Source: Mesorhizobium sp. CA14 (lineage in GTDB: Bacteria; Pseudomonadota; Alphaproteobacteria; Rhizobiales; Rhizobiaceae). Taken from it: a stretch of DNA of 64,000 bases. Both the position numbers and the translations under genes were made by a program. Every line of letters starts with the position of its first letter. Position 1 is the stretch's first letter. Location of the stretch: the NCBI RefSeq assembly GCF_020165195.1, contig NZ_JAIUHR010000026.1, positions 38,364 through 102,363 of the forward strand. The letters are read 5' to 3'. Below are positions 15,957 to 23,754 of this stretch, in pieces. A model generated the notes under the pieces. That model was not told the origin of the DNA, did not search any database, and saw only the letters and a list, made by a program, of their open reading frames with translations.

Positions 15957-17399
15957 ATGGGCGCCGGCGCCTTGACCAGGGATGTCGACCTTCCGAACCC
16001 GGACGCCAAGCGTTGGCTGGCGCTGGCGGAAAAGGCCCTTGCCGGTGGTTCCTTCGAGGAAAAGCTCGTCTCCCACACCGATGACGGCATCCGCATCGAG
16101 CCGCTCAGCCGACGCTCGACGACCGCCGAGCCATTGCCGCGCACAAATCCGACCGCGCCCTGGATCGTCAGCCAGCGCGTCGACGACCCGGACGTTGCCC
16201 GGGCCAGCGCGCAAGCCCTGGAAGACATCGCCCAAGGCGCCACCGGCCTTTCGCTTGTCTTCGAGGGTGCGCCGAATGCCTTCGGCTATGGCCTGCCGCG
16301 CACCGCGGAAGCCTTGGAAAGAGTGCTCGACGGCGTGCCGCTCAACCGCGTGCAGGTGCGCATCGACGCGCATCCCTGGAGCCGCGCCGTGGCCGACTGG
16401 CTGCTGGCTTTCCTCAGCCGCCGCCGCTCCGATCCGGCCAAGCTCAACCTTTCCTTCGGCATCGATCCGGCGGCGATCTTCGCCGGGACCGGGCGGCTGC
16501 GCACCTCGATCGAGGCGCTGCAGGAATCGATGCCGCAGTCGCTGGCGCATTTCTTCTCGATGGGTGTGCCGGGCGTGCTGCTCGAGGCCGACGGCCGCGT
16601 CTTCCACAATGCCGGCGCCACCGAGGCGCAGGAGCTCGGCACGATGATGGCATCGGTCGTGTCCTATCTCAGAATGTTCGAGAAGGCGCGCCAACCGCTG
16701 GTCTATGCGGCGCCCTATATCGGCTTCGCGCTCAGCGTGGACCAGGACCAGTTCCTGTCGATGGCCAAGGTGCGGGCGTTGCGCAAGCTCTGGGCGCGCG
16801 TCCAGGAAGCCTGCTCGATCCAGGCATCGACCGCCAGCATCCATGCCGAGACCTCCTATCGCATGATGACGATGGCCGACCCGGAGACCAACATCCTGCG
16901 CACGGCGATCGCGGCTTTCGCGGCGGCAACCGGCGGCGCCGATTCGATCTCGATCCTGCCGCACACCATCGCGCATGGGCTGCCGGCCGGCTTTGCCCGC
17001 CGCATCGCCCGCAACGCGCAGCTCATCATGGCCGAAGAAAGCCATATCGGCTATGTCGCCGATCCTGCCAGCGGTTCGGGCGCGGTGGAGTCGCTGACCA
17101 ACGATCTCTGCGCTGCGGCCTGGGAAGAATTCCAGCGCATCGAGGCCGAGGGCGGCGTGCTCGCCAGCCTGCAGCAGGGCTATATCCAGAATCGCGTCCA
17201 GACGGCCGCCGCCAAGCGCAACGGCGCCTACCGGTCGGGCGAACGCGGCATTGTCGGCACGACGCTTTACCGCGCCGGCACAGAGCGCCCGGTCGAGACA
17301 CTGCCGCAGGAGCGGCGCCCGGCCCTGACCGAAGGCGTTGCGACCTGCGAGCCGCTGTTTCCGGTGCGCATCGATCAGTCGATCGGAGCCGGATCATGA
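15957..17399 (+). CDS. mutA: Methylmalonyl-CoA mutase, small (beta) subunit, barrel domain only
   Basis: The non-catalytic partner of methylmalonyl-CoA mutase, which interconverts methylmalonyl-CoA and succinyl-CoA in propionate, odd-chain fat and branched amino acid breakdown. The 480 aa correspond to the N-terminal arm and TIM barrel (GLSLVFEGAPNAFGYGLP..., ...ASTASIHAETSYRMMTMADPETNILRTAIAAFAAATGGADSISILPHT in family position). Classical small subunits are over 600 aa because they end in a degenerate cobalamin-binding domain; here the protein stops after the barrel. GAGGAGAG precedes the ATG. The last four bases overlap the large-subunit start (ATGA), so equal synthesis is expected. Confidence 0.88.
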   Translation: MGAGALTRDVDLPNPDAKRWLALAEKALAGGSFEEKLVSHTDDGIRIEPLSRRSTTAEPLPRTNPTAPWIVSQRVDDPDVARASAQALEDIAQGATGLSLVFEGAPNAFGYGLPRTAEALERVLDGVPLNRVQVRIDAHPWSRAVADWLLAFLSRRRSDPAKLNLSFGIDPAAIFAGTGRLRTSIEALQESMPQSLAHFFSMGVPGVLLEADGRVFHNAGATEAQELGTMMASVVSYLRMFEKARQPLVYAAPYIGFALSVDQDQFLSMAKVRALRKLWARVQEACSIQASTASIHAETSYRMMTMADPETNILRTAIAAFAAATGGADSISILPHTIAHGLPAGFARRIARNAQLIMAEESHIGYVADPASGSGAVESLTNDLCAAAWEEFQRIEAEGGVLASLQQGYIQNRVQTAAAKRNGAYRSGERGIVGTTLYRAGTERPVETLPQERRPALTEGVATCEPLFPVRIDQSIGAGS

Positions 17400-19516
17400 T
17401 CCCGGATTTCAGCCGGATCGGCTGGTCGGAGCCGCGTCGCGCGCCGGTCGAGCTCAAAGGCCAGCGGATGACGCCGGAAGGCATCGCCGTAAAGCATCTT
17501 TACGACCAAGGCGACCTCAAGGGTCTCGCCAATCTCGACACCTATCCGGGCCTGCCGCCCTTCATGCGCGGCCCCTACCCGACCATGTATGTCCAGCAGC
17601 CCTGGACGATCCGGCAATATGCCGGCTTCTCGACGGCCGAGGAATCCAACGCCTTCTACCGGCGCAACCTCGCGGCCGGCCAGAAAGGCCTGTCGGTCGC
17701 CTTCGATCTCGCCACGCATCGCGGCTATGACAGCGATCATCCGCGCGTCGCCGGCGATGTCGGCATGGCGGGCGTGGCGATCGATTCCATCCTCGACATG
17801 CGCCAGCTTTTCGACGGCATTCCGCTCAACGAGATGACGGTGTCGATGACGATGAACGGCGCCGTGCTGCCGATCATGGCGCTGTACATCGTTGCAGCGG
17901 AGGAACAGGGCGTTGCCCAGCAGGATCTGGCCGGGACCATTCAGAACGACATTCTGAAAGAGTTCATGGTCCGCAACACCTACATCTATCCGCCGAAACC
18001 TTCGATGCGGATCGTGTCGGACATCTTCGCCTACACCTCCAGGCATATGCCGAAGTTCAACTCGATCTCGATCTCCGGCTACCACATGCAGGAGGCCGGT
18101 GCGACGGCCGACCTCGAGCTTGCCTATACGATCGCCGACGGCATCGAGTATGCGCGCGCCGGCGTCGCCGCCGGTCTCGACATCGACCGCTTCGCGCCGC
18201 GGCTTTCCTTCTTCTGGGCGATCGGCATGAACTTCTTCATGGAGATCGCCAAGCTCAGGGCCGCGCGGCTGCTGTGGTCGAACCTGATGAAGAAGAATTT
18301 TGCGCCGAAGGACGAGCGCTCGCTGTCGCTGCGCACCCATTGCCAGACCTCGGGCTGGTCGCTGACGGCGCAGGACCCATACAACAACATCACCCGCACG
18401 ATGCTGGAGGCGATGGCCGCGACGCAGGGGCATACCCAGTCGCTGCACACCAATTCCTTCGACGAAGCGATGGCGCTGCCGACCGACCATTCCGCACGGA
18501 TCGCCCGTAACACGCAGCTCATCCTGCAAAAGGAATCCGGCACCACGCGCATGATCGATCCGTGGGGCGGCTCGGCCTATGTCGAGCGGCTGACGCATGA
18601 TCTGGCAGAGCGCGCGCTCGCCCATATCGAGGAGGTCGAAAACCTCGGCGGCATGGCGGCGGCGATCGAGAAAGGCATTCCGAAGCTGCGCATCGAGGAA
18701 GCCGCCGCCCGCACCCAGGCGCGCATCGATTCCGGCGAGCAGGTGCTGGTCGGCGTCAACGCGCACCGGCCGCAGACGGATATCGAAGTCGATGTGCTGA
18801 AGATCGACAATGCCGAGGTGAAGGCCAGGCAATTGGCGAAGCTGCAGCGGCTCAAAGGCACCCGCGACGTGGCAGCGCTGGAGGATGCGCTTGCCGCCCT
18901 TTCCCGCGCGGCCGAAGGCGACGAGAACCTGCTCGAATTCGCGATCCGCGCCGCGCGCGCCAACGCCACGGTCGGCGAGATTTCGCTGGCGCTGGAAAAA
19001 GTGTTCGGCCGCCATACGGCCGCGGTGCAGACGATCTCCGGCGTATATCGCGACGCGCTCGGCGACAACCCGGCGCTCGACCCGCTGCAGGAGAAGATCC
19101 AGGCATTTGAGAAGAGAGCCGGCGGCAAGCCGCGCATCCTGGTCGCCAAGATGGGCCAGGACGGCCATGACCGCGGCCAGAAGGTGATCGCCAGCGCATT
19201 CGCCGATCTGGGCTTCGACGTGACCGTCGGGCCGATGTTCCAGACGCCGGACGAGATCGCCAAGCTCGCGGTGCAGCACGACGTCGACATTATCGGCGCC
19301 TCCTCCTTAGCCGCCGGGCACCTGACCCTGATACCCGAGCTCAAGGAAGCGCTGAAGAAACTCGGCCATGGCGACATGCTGATCGTCGCCGGCGGCGTCA
19401 TCCCGCCGCAGGATTATGACGCGGTGCTGGCGGCAGGCGCGGCGGAGATCTTCCCGCCGGGAACCGTCATCCCGGAAGCGGCCAACCGGCTGATGGATCA
19501 GTTGCTGGCTGATTGA
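17396..19516 (+). CDS. mutB: Methylmalonyl-CoA mutase, large (alpha) catalytic subunit
   Basis: A 706-aa adenosylcobalamin enzyme converting (R)-methylmalonyl-CoA to succinyl-CoA. Residues ~30-540 are the substrate-binding TIM barrel, with YAGFSTAEESNAFYR, SISGYHMQEAGATADLELAYT and the RTHCQTSGWSLTAQDPYNN active-site segment. Residues ~575-706 are the cobalamin-binding domain, with the base-off signature DGHDRG (the His ligates cobalt) and the later SSLAAGH and GGVIPP segments. The length is normal. It is translated with the shorter small subunit upstream. The next gene is an AbrB-like protein after a 64-bp gap, so no epimerase or chaperone gene is linked here. Confidence 0.95.
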   Translation: MIPDFSRIGWSEPRRAPVELKGQRMTPEGIAVKHLYDQGDLKGLANLDTYPGLPPFMRGPYPTMYVQQPWTIRQYAGFSTAEESNAFYRRNLAAGQKGLSVAFDLATHRGYDSDHPRVAGDVGMAGVAIDSILDMRQLFDGIPLNEMTVSMTMNGAVLPIMALYIVAAEEQGVAQQDLAGTIQNDILKEFMVRNTYIYPPKPSMRIVSDIFAYTSRHMPKFNSISISGYHMQEAGATADLELAYTIADGIEYARAGVAAGLDIDRFAPRLSFFWAIGMNFFMEIAKLRAARLLWSNLMKKNFAPKDERSLSLRTHCQTSGWSLTAQDPYNNITRTMLEAMAATQGHTQSLHTNSFDEAMALPTDHSARIARNTQLILQKESGTTRMIDPWGGSAYVERLTHDLAERALAHIEEVENLGGMAAAIEKGIPKLRIEEAAARTQARIDSGEQVLVGVNAHRPQTDIEVDVLKIDNAEVKARQLAKLQRLKGTRDVAALEDALAALSRAAEGDENLLEFAIRAARANATVGEISLALEKVFGRHTAAVQTISGVYRDALGDNPALDPLQEKIQAFEKRAGGKPRILVAKMGQDGHDRGQKVIASAFADLGFDVTVGPMFQTPDEIAKLAVQHDVDIIGASSLAAGHLTLIPELKEALKKLGHGDMLIVAGGVIPPQDYDAVLAAGAAEIFPPGTVIPEAANRLMDQLLAD

Positions 19517-19542
19517 GCAAGGGCTTGCCGATTTGGCCAAAA

Positions 19543-19569
19543 GGTTGTTCTATGGAAGTAGATACAACC
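19543..19569 (+). promoter_or_regulatory. Inverted repeat upstream of the AbrB-like gene, likely autoregulatory operator
   Basis: GGTTGTTCTA (19543-19552) and TAGATACAACC (19559-19569) are reverse complements apart from one extra T, with a 6-bp spacer. It ends 11 bp before the chosen ATG. A site like this fits negative self-control by an AbrB/MazE-type protein. It also argues that translation starts at 19581 and not at the upstream in-frame ATG at 19533, which would put the operator inside the gene. Confidence 0.5.
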
Positions 19570-19580
19570 ATGGCGCGACG

Positions 19581-19823
19581 ATGTTCAAGACAACCATCCA
19601 CAGGCTTGAGGACGGATCTGGGGCCTTGCTACTGCCACGCGAAATGCTTGACAGCTTGAACCTTCAGGTCGGCGATGAGCTCCAGATCGTCGAGACCGAC
19701 GACGGCGTCATTCTAAGGCCAATCCGCCACGACAACTACAAACGGCAAATGAACGCTGCTCGCGATGTCATGGACAAATACGAAGCTGGGTTACAGCAGC
19801 TGGCAAGTAGGCTTGGCTGCTAA
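19581..19823 (+). CDS. AbrB/MazE-type DNA-binding protein, probable orphan antitoxin
   Basis: An 80-aa protein. Residues 1-48 form a SpoVT/AbrB swapped-hairpin domain (FKTTIHRLEDGSGALLLPREMLDSLNLQVGDELQIVETDDGVILRPI). The remaining ~30 residues are a charged helix (RQMNAARDVMDKYEAGLQQLASRL), the kind of tail that wraps a toxin. Genes of this form are usually followed by a Doc or PIN toxin gene on the same strand. None is present: the next gene, the GreA/GreB factor, is convergent and overlaps its stop codon by four bases. It may be a remnant of a toxin-antitoxin pair or a stand-alone regulator. Confidence 0.8.
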   Translation: MFKTTIHRLEDGSGALLLPREMLDSLNLQVGDELQIVETDDGVILRPIRHDNYKRQMNAARDVMDKYEAGLQQLASRLGC

Positions 19824-20302
19824 TTCTCGGACTTGTCCGAGAGCTTGACGATTTCCCATTCCTTGCCGTTCACGCTGACGACCTCGCCGACCTTCTTGCC
19901 GAACAGCGCCACGGCCATCGGCGAGACATGGGAAATGCTGCCCTTCGATGGATCGGCCTCGTCCTCTCCGACGATGCGCCAATGCACCTTCTTGCCGTCG
20001 TCGCTTTCCAGGGTAACTCCCATGCCGAAGCGCACCACGTCGCTGCCCGGCTCCGGCACGGAAAGCTCCGCGCTTTCGCGCCGCGCGGTCCAGTAGCGCA
20101 AATCGCGCGACACGACAGCGAGGCGTTCGCGGTCGCCGCGCCTTTCAGCCTTGGCCATCAGGTCGCGCAACTCGGCGAGATTGTCCTCGATCATCGCCAG
20201 GCCGCGCTCCGTCACAAGGTTGCGGTGCGCGCTGACCGGCCGCTCGCCGACGCCGGCAATGGCGTTTTCGCTGTCTTCTTCGCGTGTGAAAGCTCTGCTC
20301 AT
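19820..20302 (-). CDS. GreA/GreB-family transcript elongation factor
   Basis: A 160-aa protein with the two-part Gre layout: an N-terminal coiled-coil hairpin (residues ~28-85, LVTERGLAMIEDNLAELRDLMAKAERRGDRERLAVVSRDLRYWTAR) that enters the secondary channel of RNA polymerase, and a C-terminal FKBP-like domain (VVRFGMGVTLESDDGKKVHWRIVGEDEADPSKGSISHVSPMAVALFGKKVGEVV). Gre factors stimulate cleavage of backtracked RNA. The sequence is closer to GreB-type paralogs than to canonical GreA, and a main greA is probably elsewhere. It is divergent from the beta-helix gene with a 106-bp gap and overlaps the AbrB-like gene at the 3' end. Confidence 0.88.
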   Translation of the reverse strand: MSRAFTREEDSENAIAGVGERPVSAHRNLVTERGLAMIEDNLAELRDLMAKAERRGDRERLAVVSRDLRYWTARRESAELSVPEPGSDVVRFGMGVTLESDDGKKVHWRIVGEDEADPSKGSISHVSPMAVALFGKKVGEVVSVNGKEWEIVKLSDKSEN

Positions 20303-20408
20303 CCGGTGAACTTAGGCTTGGCGAGGCAACTGCACAAGCGGTTTGGCGGCGGGCGGGCGTTGGCACGATTCCTGCGACAGACAGGGCGAAACGCCAGGAC
20401 CTGTGCCG

Positions 20409-21785
20409 ATGTTGAACAGACGAACGCTGCTTGCCCGGACCGCGGGCTTCGCCGTTGCCGGCGTCCTTGCCGGCAAGGCATCGGCGAAGTCGCTGCCGGG
20501 CATCGAGATGGCCGCGATGCGCGGCTCGATCAACGCCACGGAGATCGGCGTGCAGCCGGGCGCGGTCGACGACCAGAGCAAGGTTTTTGCCAGGATGCTG
20601 GCCGAGGCCAGCGACCGCGACCAGCCGGTATTCCTGCCGCCGGGCAGCTATCTCGTCTCAAACCTGAAGCTGCCGGCCCGCGTGCGCCTGTCGGGCGTGC
20701 CCGGCGCGACGCGCATCGTCTATGGCGGCAACGGCCATCTGATGATGGCCGAACAAGCCGAGCATATCGAGCTCAGCGGGCTGGTGCTCGACGGCGCCAA
20801 CCGCTGGCTAGCCGACTACACGCAGGGGCTGCTCGACCTGCGCCGTGTTGCCCATCTCGTCATCGACAATTGCCAGGTGACCGGCAGCGGCAAGAACGGG
20901 CTGGCGCTCGAGCATGCCGTCGGTCGCGTCGGCCGCTCGGATATTTCGGGTGCTGCAGATGCCGGCATCTATTCGGTCGAGGCCGACGGGCTGGAGATTT
21001 CGGGCAACACCGTTTCGGACTGCGCCAATGGCGGCATACTGGTGCATCGCTGGCAGGCTGCGGAAGACGGCACCATCGTCAGCGGCAACCGCGTCCAGAG
21101 GATCGGCGCGCGCAGCGGCGGCACCGGCCAGAACGGCAACGGCATCAACGCCTTCCGTGCCGGCAATGTCATCATCTCCGGCAATGTCGTCTCCGACTGC
21201 GCCTTCACCGCGATCCGCGCCAACAGTTCGAGCAATCTGCAGATCACCGGCAACACCTGCTCGCGCTCGGGAGAGACCGGGATCTATTCGGAATTCTCCT
21301 TCGAAGGCGCGATCCTCAGCAACAATCTGGTCGACGGCGCCGCCAACGGCATCTCGATCGTCAACTTCAACGAAGGCGGGCGCATGGCGGTCTGCTCGAA
21401 CAACATCGTGCGCAACCTCTCCACCACCGGTCCCTACACCGCCGATCCGCCAGGCTTCGGCGTCGGCATCAGCGCCGAGGCCGACACGACGGTTTCCGGC
21501 AATGTCGTCGAGAACGCGCCGCTTTACGGCATGCAGCTCGGCTGGGGCCCCTATCTGCGCAATGTCGTGGCGACAGGCAACATCATCCGCAAGGCGGGCA
21601 CCGGCATCGTCGTTTCGGTCGTCGAAGGCTCCGGCAGCGCAGTCATCTCGGACAACGTCATCGACGGCGCGAAAAACGGCGCCATCATCGGCCAGCGCTG
21701 GGCCGACCCGGTGACCGGGGACCTCACCCAGTCGATCGATACCGGCTACGCGCATCTCACCGTGGAGCGCAACAAGGTCAGTTAG
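20409..21785 (+). CDS. Tat-exported parallel beta-helix repeat protein (TIGR03808-like)
   Basis: A 458-aa protein starting with a twin-arginine signal (LNRRTLLARTAGFAVAGVLAG). The mature part is a right-handed beta-helix: repeated turns of the form ..ISGN.V..C...I.., e.g. LEISGNTVSDCANGGILV, VIISGNVVSDCAFTAIRA and LQITGNTCSRSGETGIYS. It matches what I know of the TIGR03808 family, one per genome in many Rhizobiales and of unknown function; the fold is shared with pectate lyases and polysaccharide epimerases. The N-terminal DDQSKVFARMLAEASDRDQPVFLPPGSY segment resembles that of pectate-lyase-like proteins. The ATG at 20409 gives the Tat signal; the upstream in-frame start is not signal-like. 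It converges on the methyltransferase with a 4-bp stop overlap. Confidence 0.82.
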   Translation: MLNRRTLLARTAGFAVAGVLAGKASAKSLPGIEMAAMRGSINATEIGVQPGAVDDQSKVFARMLAEASDRDQPVFLPPGSYLVSNLKLPARVRLSGVPGATRIVYGGNGHLMMAEQAEHIELSGLVLDGANRWLADYTQGLLDLRRVAHLVIDNCQVTGSGKNGLALEHAVGRVGRSDISGAADAGIYSVEADGLEISGNTVSDCANGGILVHRWQAAEDGTIVSGNRVQRIGARSGGTGQNGNGINAFRAGNVIISGNVVSDCAFTAIRANSSSNLQITGNTCSRSGETGIYSEFSFEGAILSNNLVDGAANGISIVNFNEGGRMAVCSNNIVRNLSTTGPYTADPPGFGVGISAEADTTVSGNVVENAPLYGMQLGWGPYLRNVVATGNIIRKAGTGIVVSVVEGSGSAVISDNVIDGAKNGAIIGQRWADPVTGDLTQSIDTGYAHLTVERNKVS

Positions 21786-22597
21786 ACCGAGGCCACGATG
21801 ATGTGCGCCTGGATCTTGGCGGCAATTTCGCCGCGGCCGTGTCTGTCGGCGATCACGGATTCGGCGTAGTCGGTCGCGGATGCCAATCGTCCGGCCTCCC
21901 TGGCCTCGATCTCGTTGCGAAGCAGGGTGCCCTGGCAATAGGCGACGGCGGGAACGCGCGGCGAGGATGCGCGGCTCTGCTCGGCTCTGGTGTCGATCGT
22001 CACATCGGAAAATCCTGCGGCTTCGAGGTCGCGGCGGATCAGGTCCTTGTCGTGATAGCCATGCGGCGTGCGCGCCAGGAAACGCGGCGGATCGTGCGGA
22101 AAGATCGTTGCCAGAGCCTTCGTCACGTCGTCGGCGAATATATTCTCCTCGATGCGATCCCAGACGCTGAACAGGAAACGTCCGCCGGGCTTCAGCACCC
22201 GCTTCGCCTCGCGATAGGCAATGGCGCGGTCGGGAAAGAACATCGCGCCGAACTGACAACAGACGAGGTCGAAGGCCGCATCATCGAAAGGCAGCTTCAG
22301 GGCATCCGCCTGGCGCCATGTAATGCGGCTGTCGGGCCGCCCCTGGCGCGAAGCCGCGTAGTCGAGCATCGGTTGGTTGAGGTCGGTTACAATGTAGCTG
22401 GCACCGGGAGAGAGTTTTGGCGCCAGCGCGCGGGTGACGGCCCCGGTGCCCGCGGCGGTTTCCAAAACGGCCAAGGGTGAGAAGGACGCCGCCCGCTGCG
22501 CGGTCTCCGCTGCATAGGCCTCGAAAATCAGCGGCACCATATGGCGATCGTAATTTTCCGGGATCGACCCGGCAAACACCTTGTCCGCTTCCAGCAT
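21782..22597 (-). CDS. Class I SAM-dependent methyltransferase
   Basis: A 271-aa Rossmann-fold methyltransferase. Motif I is VLETAAGTGAVTRALA, the acidic residue that holds SAM is in YIVTDLNQPMLDYA, QADALKLPFDDAAFDLVCCQFGAMFF covers motifs II-III, and RVLKPGGRFLFSVWD is the post-motif. This profile is that of the UbiE/COQ5-like group, but the C-terminal third (HGYHDKDLIRRDLEAAGFSDVTIDTR) does not point to a substrate. I start at the ATG at 22597; an in-frame GTG three codons earlier is possible. It ends by overlapping the stop of the convergent beta-helix gene. Confidence 0.82.
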   Translation of the reverse strand: MLEADKVFAGSIPENYDRHMVPLIFEAYAAETAQRAASFSPLAVLETAAGTGAVTRALAPKLSPGASYIVTDLNQPMLDYAASRQGRPDSRITWRQADALKLPFDDAAFDLVCCQFGAMFFPDRAIAYREAKRVLKPGGRFLFSVWDRIEENIFADDVTKALATIFPHDPPRFLARTPHGYHDKDLIRRDLEAAGFSDVTIDTRAEQSRASSPRVPAVAYCQGTLLRNEIEAREAGRLASATDYAESVIADRHGRGEIAAKIQAHIIVASV

Positions 22598-22697
22598 GGC
22601 CAGCACCCAGCGCCCGTTTGATCGTGGAGGAAACTAGCACATAATTTTCTCTCTTGGGTTCACGCGCGCGGCAGATGCGCGTCAACAAGCCGATGCG

Positions 22698-23702
22698 TCA
22701 GTTGAGCGCCGCTGTCGGCCGCAGCAAGCCGACCTTGGCGCCGACGCGGCTTTCGGCCGGAGGACGGGCAAGCTCGGTGAGCCTCGCCGCAACCGCATCA
22801 TCGCCGTTCAGCAGCTTTGTCAGCACGGCAGCGATCATCACCTCCGCCCCCCTGCCTGCGCCATCATCGCATTTCAAGGCGATGCCGAAGCCAAGTTCTG
22901 GCAATGCCGCGCAATAAACGCCTTCGGCGCCGGTCTTGACGAAGATGCGACCGGGTGCTGCCTGCATCAGCGCGACATCCGCCTTGCCCGTGCCGGCGAC
23001 CAGCACCGGCTCCGCCATGCAAGCGGCGAGCAGCCGCTTCGCCGCCTTGGCGCGCTCCGGCGCAAAGCCCCTGCCCGTCGCCATGCGGGCAAAGCCCAGC
23101 GCAAAACTCTTCAACGGCACGGCATAGGTCGGGATCGAGCAGCCATCGATGCCGCAATGATCGACGTCATGCGCCGCGCCCGTCACGGCTTGCATGGCGT
23201 CGCGCACCATCTCCTGCAGCGCATGACCGGCCTTGACATAGCCAGCGTGCGCAATGCCGGCATGCACGCAGGTGCAGAGGAAGCCGGAATGCTTGCCGGA
23301 GCAGTTGTTATGCAAGGCATTCGGTATGTTGCCGGCGCGGGCGAGCGCGATGGTGGCACCGTGGCTCAACGGCCAATGCACGCCGCATTCCAGCGCTTTT
23401 CTGTCGAGGCCCGCCTTGGCGAGCATCGCCGTTGCCAGTTCGACATGGGCGGGCTCGCCCGAATGCGAGGCGCAGGCCAGCGCCAGTTCGCGGTCGCCGA
23501 AGCCATAGGCGTCGGCAGCACCCGATTCGACCAGCGGCAATGCCTGAATCGCCTTCACCGCGGAGCGCGGAAACACCGGACGGTCCGTGTCGCCGATCTC
23601 CCAGACGGGCTTGCCGTCGGCGTCGAACACCGAAACCGCGCCGCGGTGCCTGCTTTCGACCACCTCGCCGCGCGTGACTTCGACCAGAACCGGATTTGTC
23701 AT
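22698..23702 (-). CDS. L-asparaginase II (ReAV-type, class 3)
   Basis: A 334-aa hydrolase of the PF06089 asparaginase II family, known from Rhizobium etli and unlike the E. coli enzymes: it turns L-asparagine into aspartate and ammonia. Visible motifs are PRSAVKAIQALPLVESGAAD (Ser-Lys of the active site), ASHSGEP, NNCSGKHSGFL (zinc-site cysteine and the second Ser-Lys pair) and HCGIDGCSIPTYAVPL (second metal cysteine). Length is normal and all motifs are present. It lies 52 bp after the thiolase gene on the same strand and may be co-transcribed with it, though no metabolic link is obvious. Confidence 0.9.
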   Translation of the reverse strand: MTNPVLVEVTRGEVVESRHRGAVSVFDADGKPVWEIGDTDRPVFPRSAVKAIQALPLVESGAADAYGFGDRELALACASHSGEPAHVELATAMLAKAGLDRKALECGVHWPLSHGATIALARAGNIPNALHNNCSGKHSGFLCTCVHAGIAHAGYVKAGHALQEMVRDAMQAVTGAAHDVDHCGIDGCSIPTYAVPLKSFALGFARMATGRGFAPERAKAAKRLLAACMAEPVLVAGTGKADVALMQAAPGRIFVKTGAEGVYCAALPELGFGIALKCDDGAGRGAEVMIAAVLTKLLNGDDAVAARLTELARPPAESRVGAKVGLLRPTAALN

Positions 23703-23754
23703 GTCGCCTCCCGCACGCGCGCCCAGCGGCGCGCCACTTCAATGCGGGCCGCTT

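Noticed and set aside
17375..19279. A 634-codon minus-strand open frame opposite the mutase large subunit.
   Set aside because: Antisense to mutB, low-complexity composition, no domain; it is a GC-bias shadow.
19533..19580. A 96-aa form of the AbrB-like protein starting at 19533.
   Set aside because: It would place the inverted-repeat operator inside the coding sequence, and the AbrB domain begins at the ATG at 19581.
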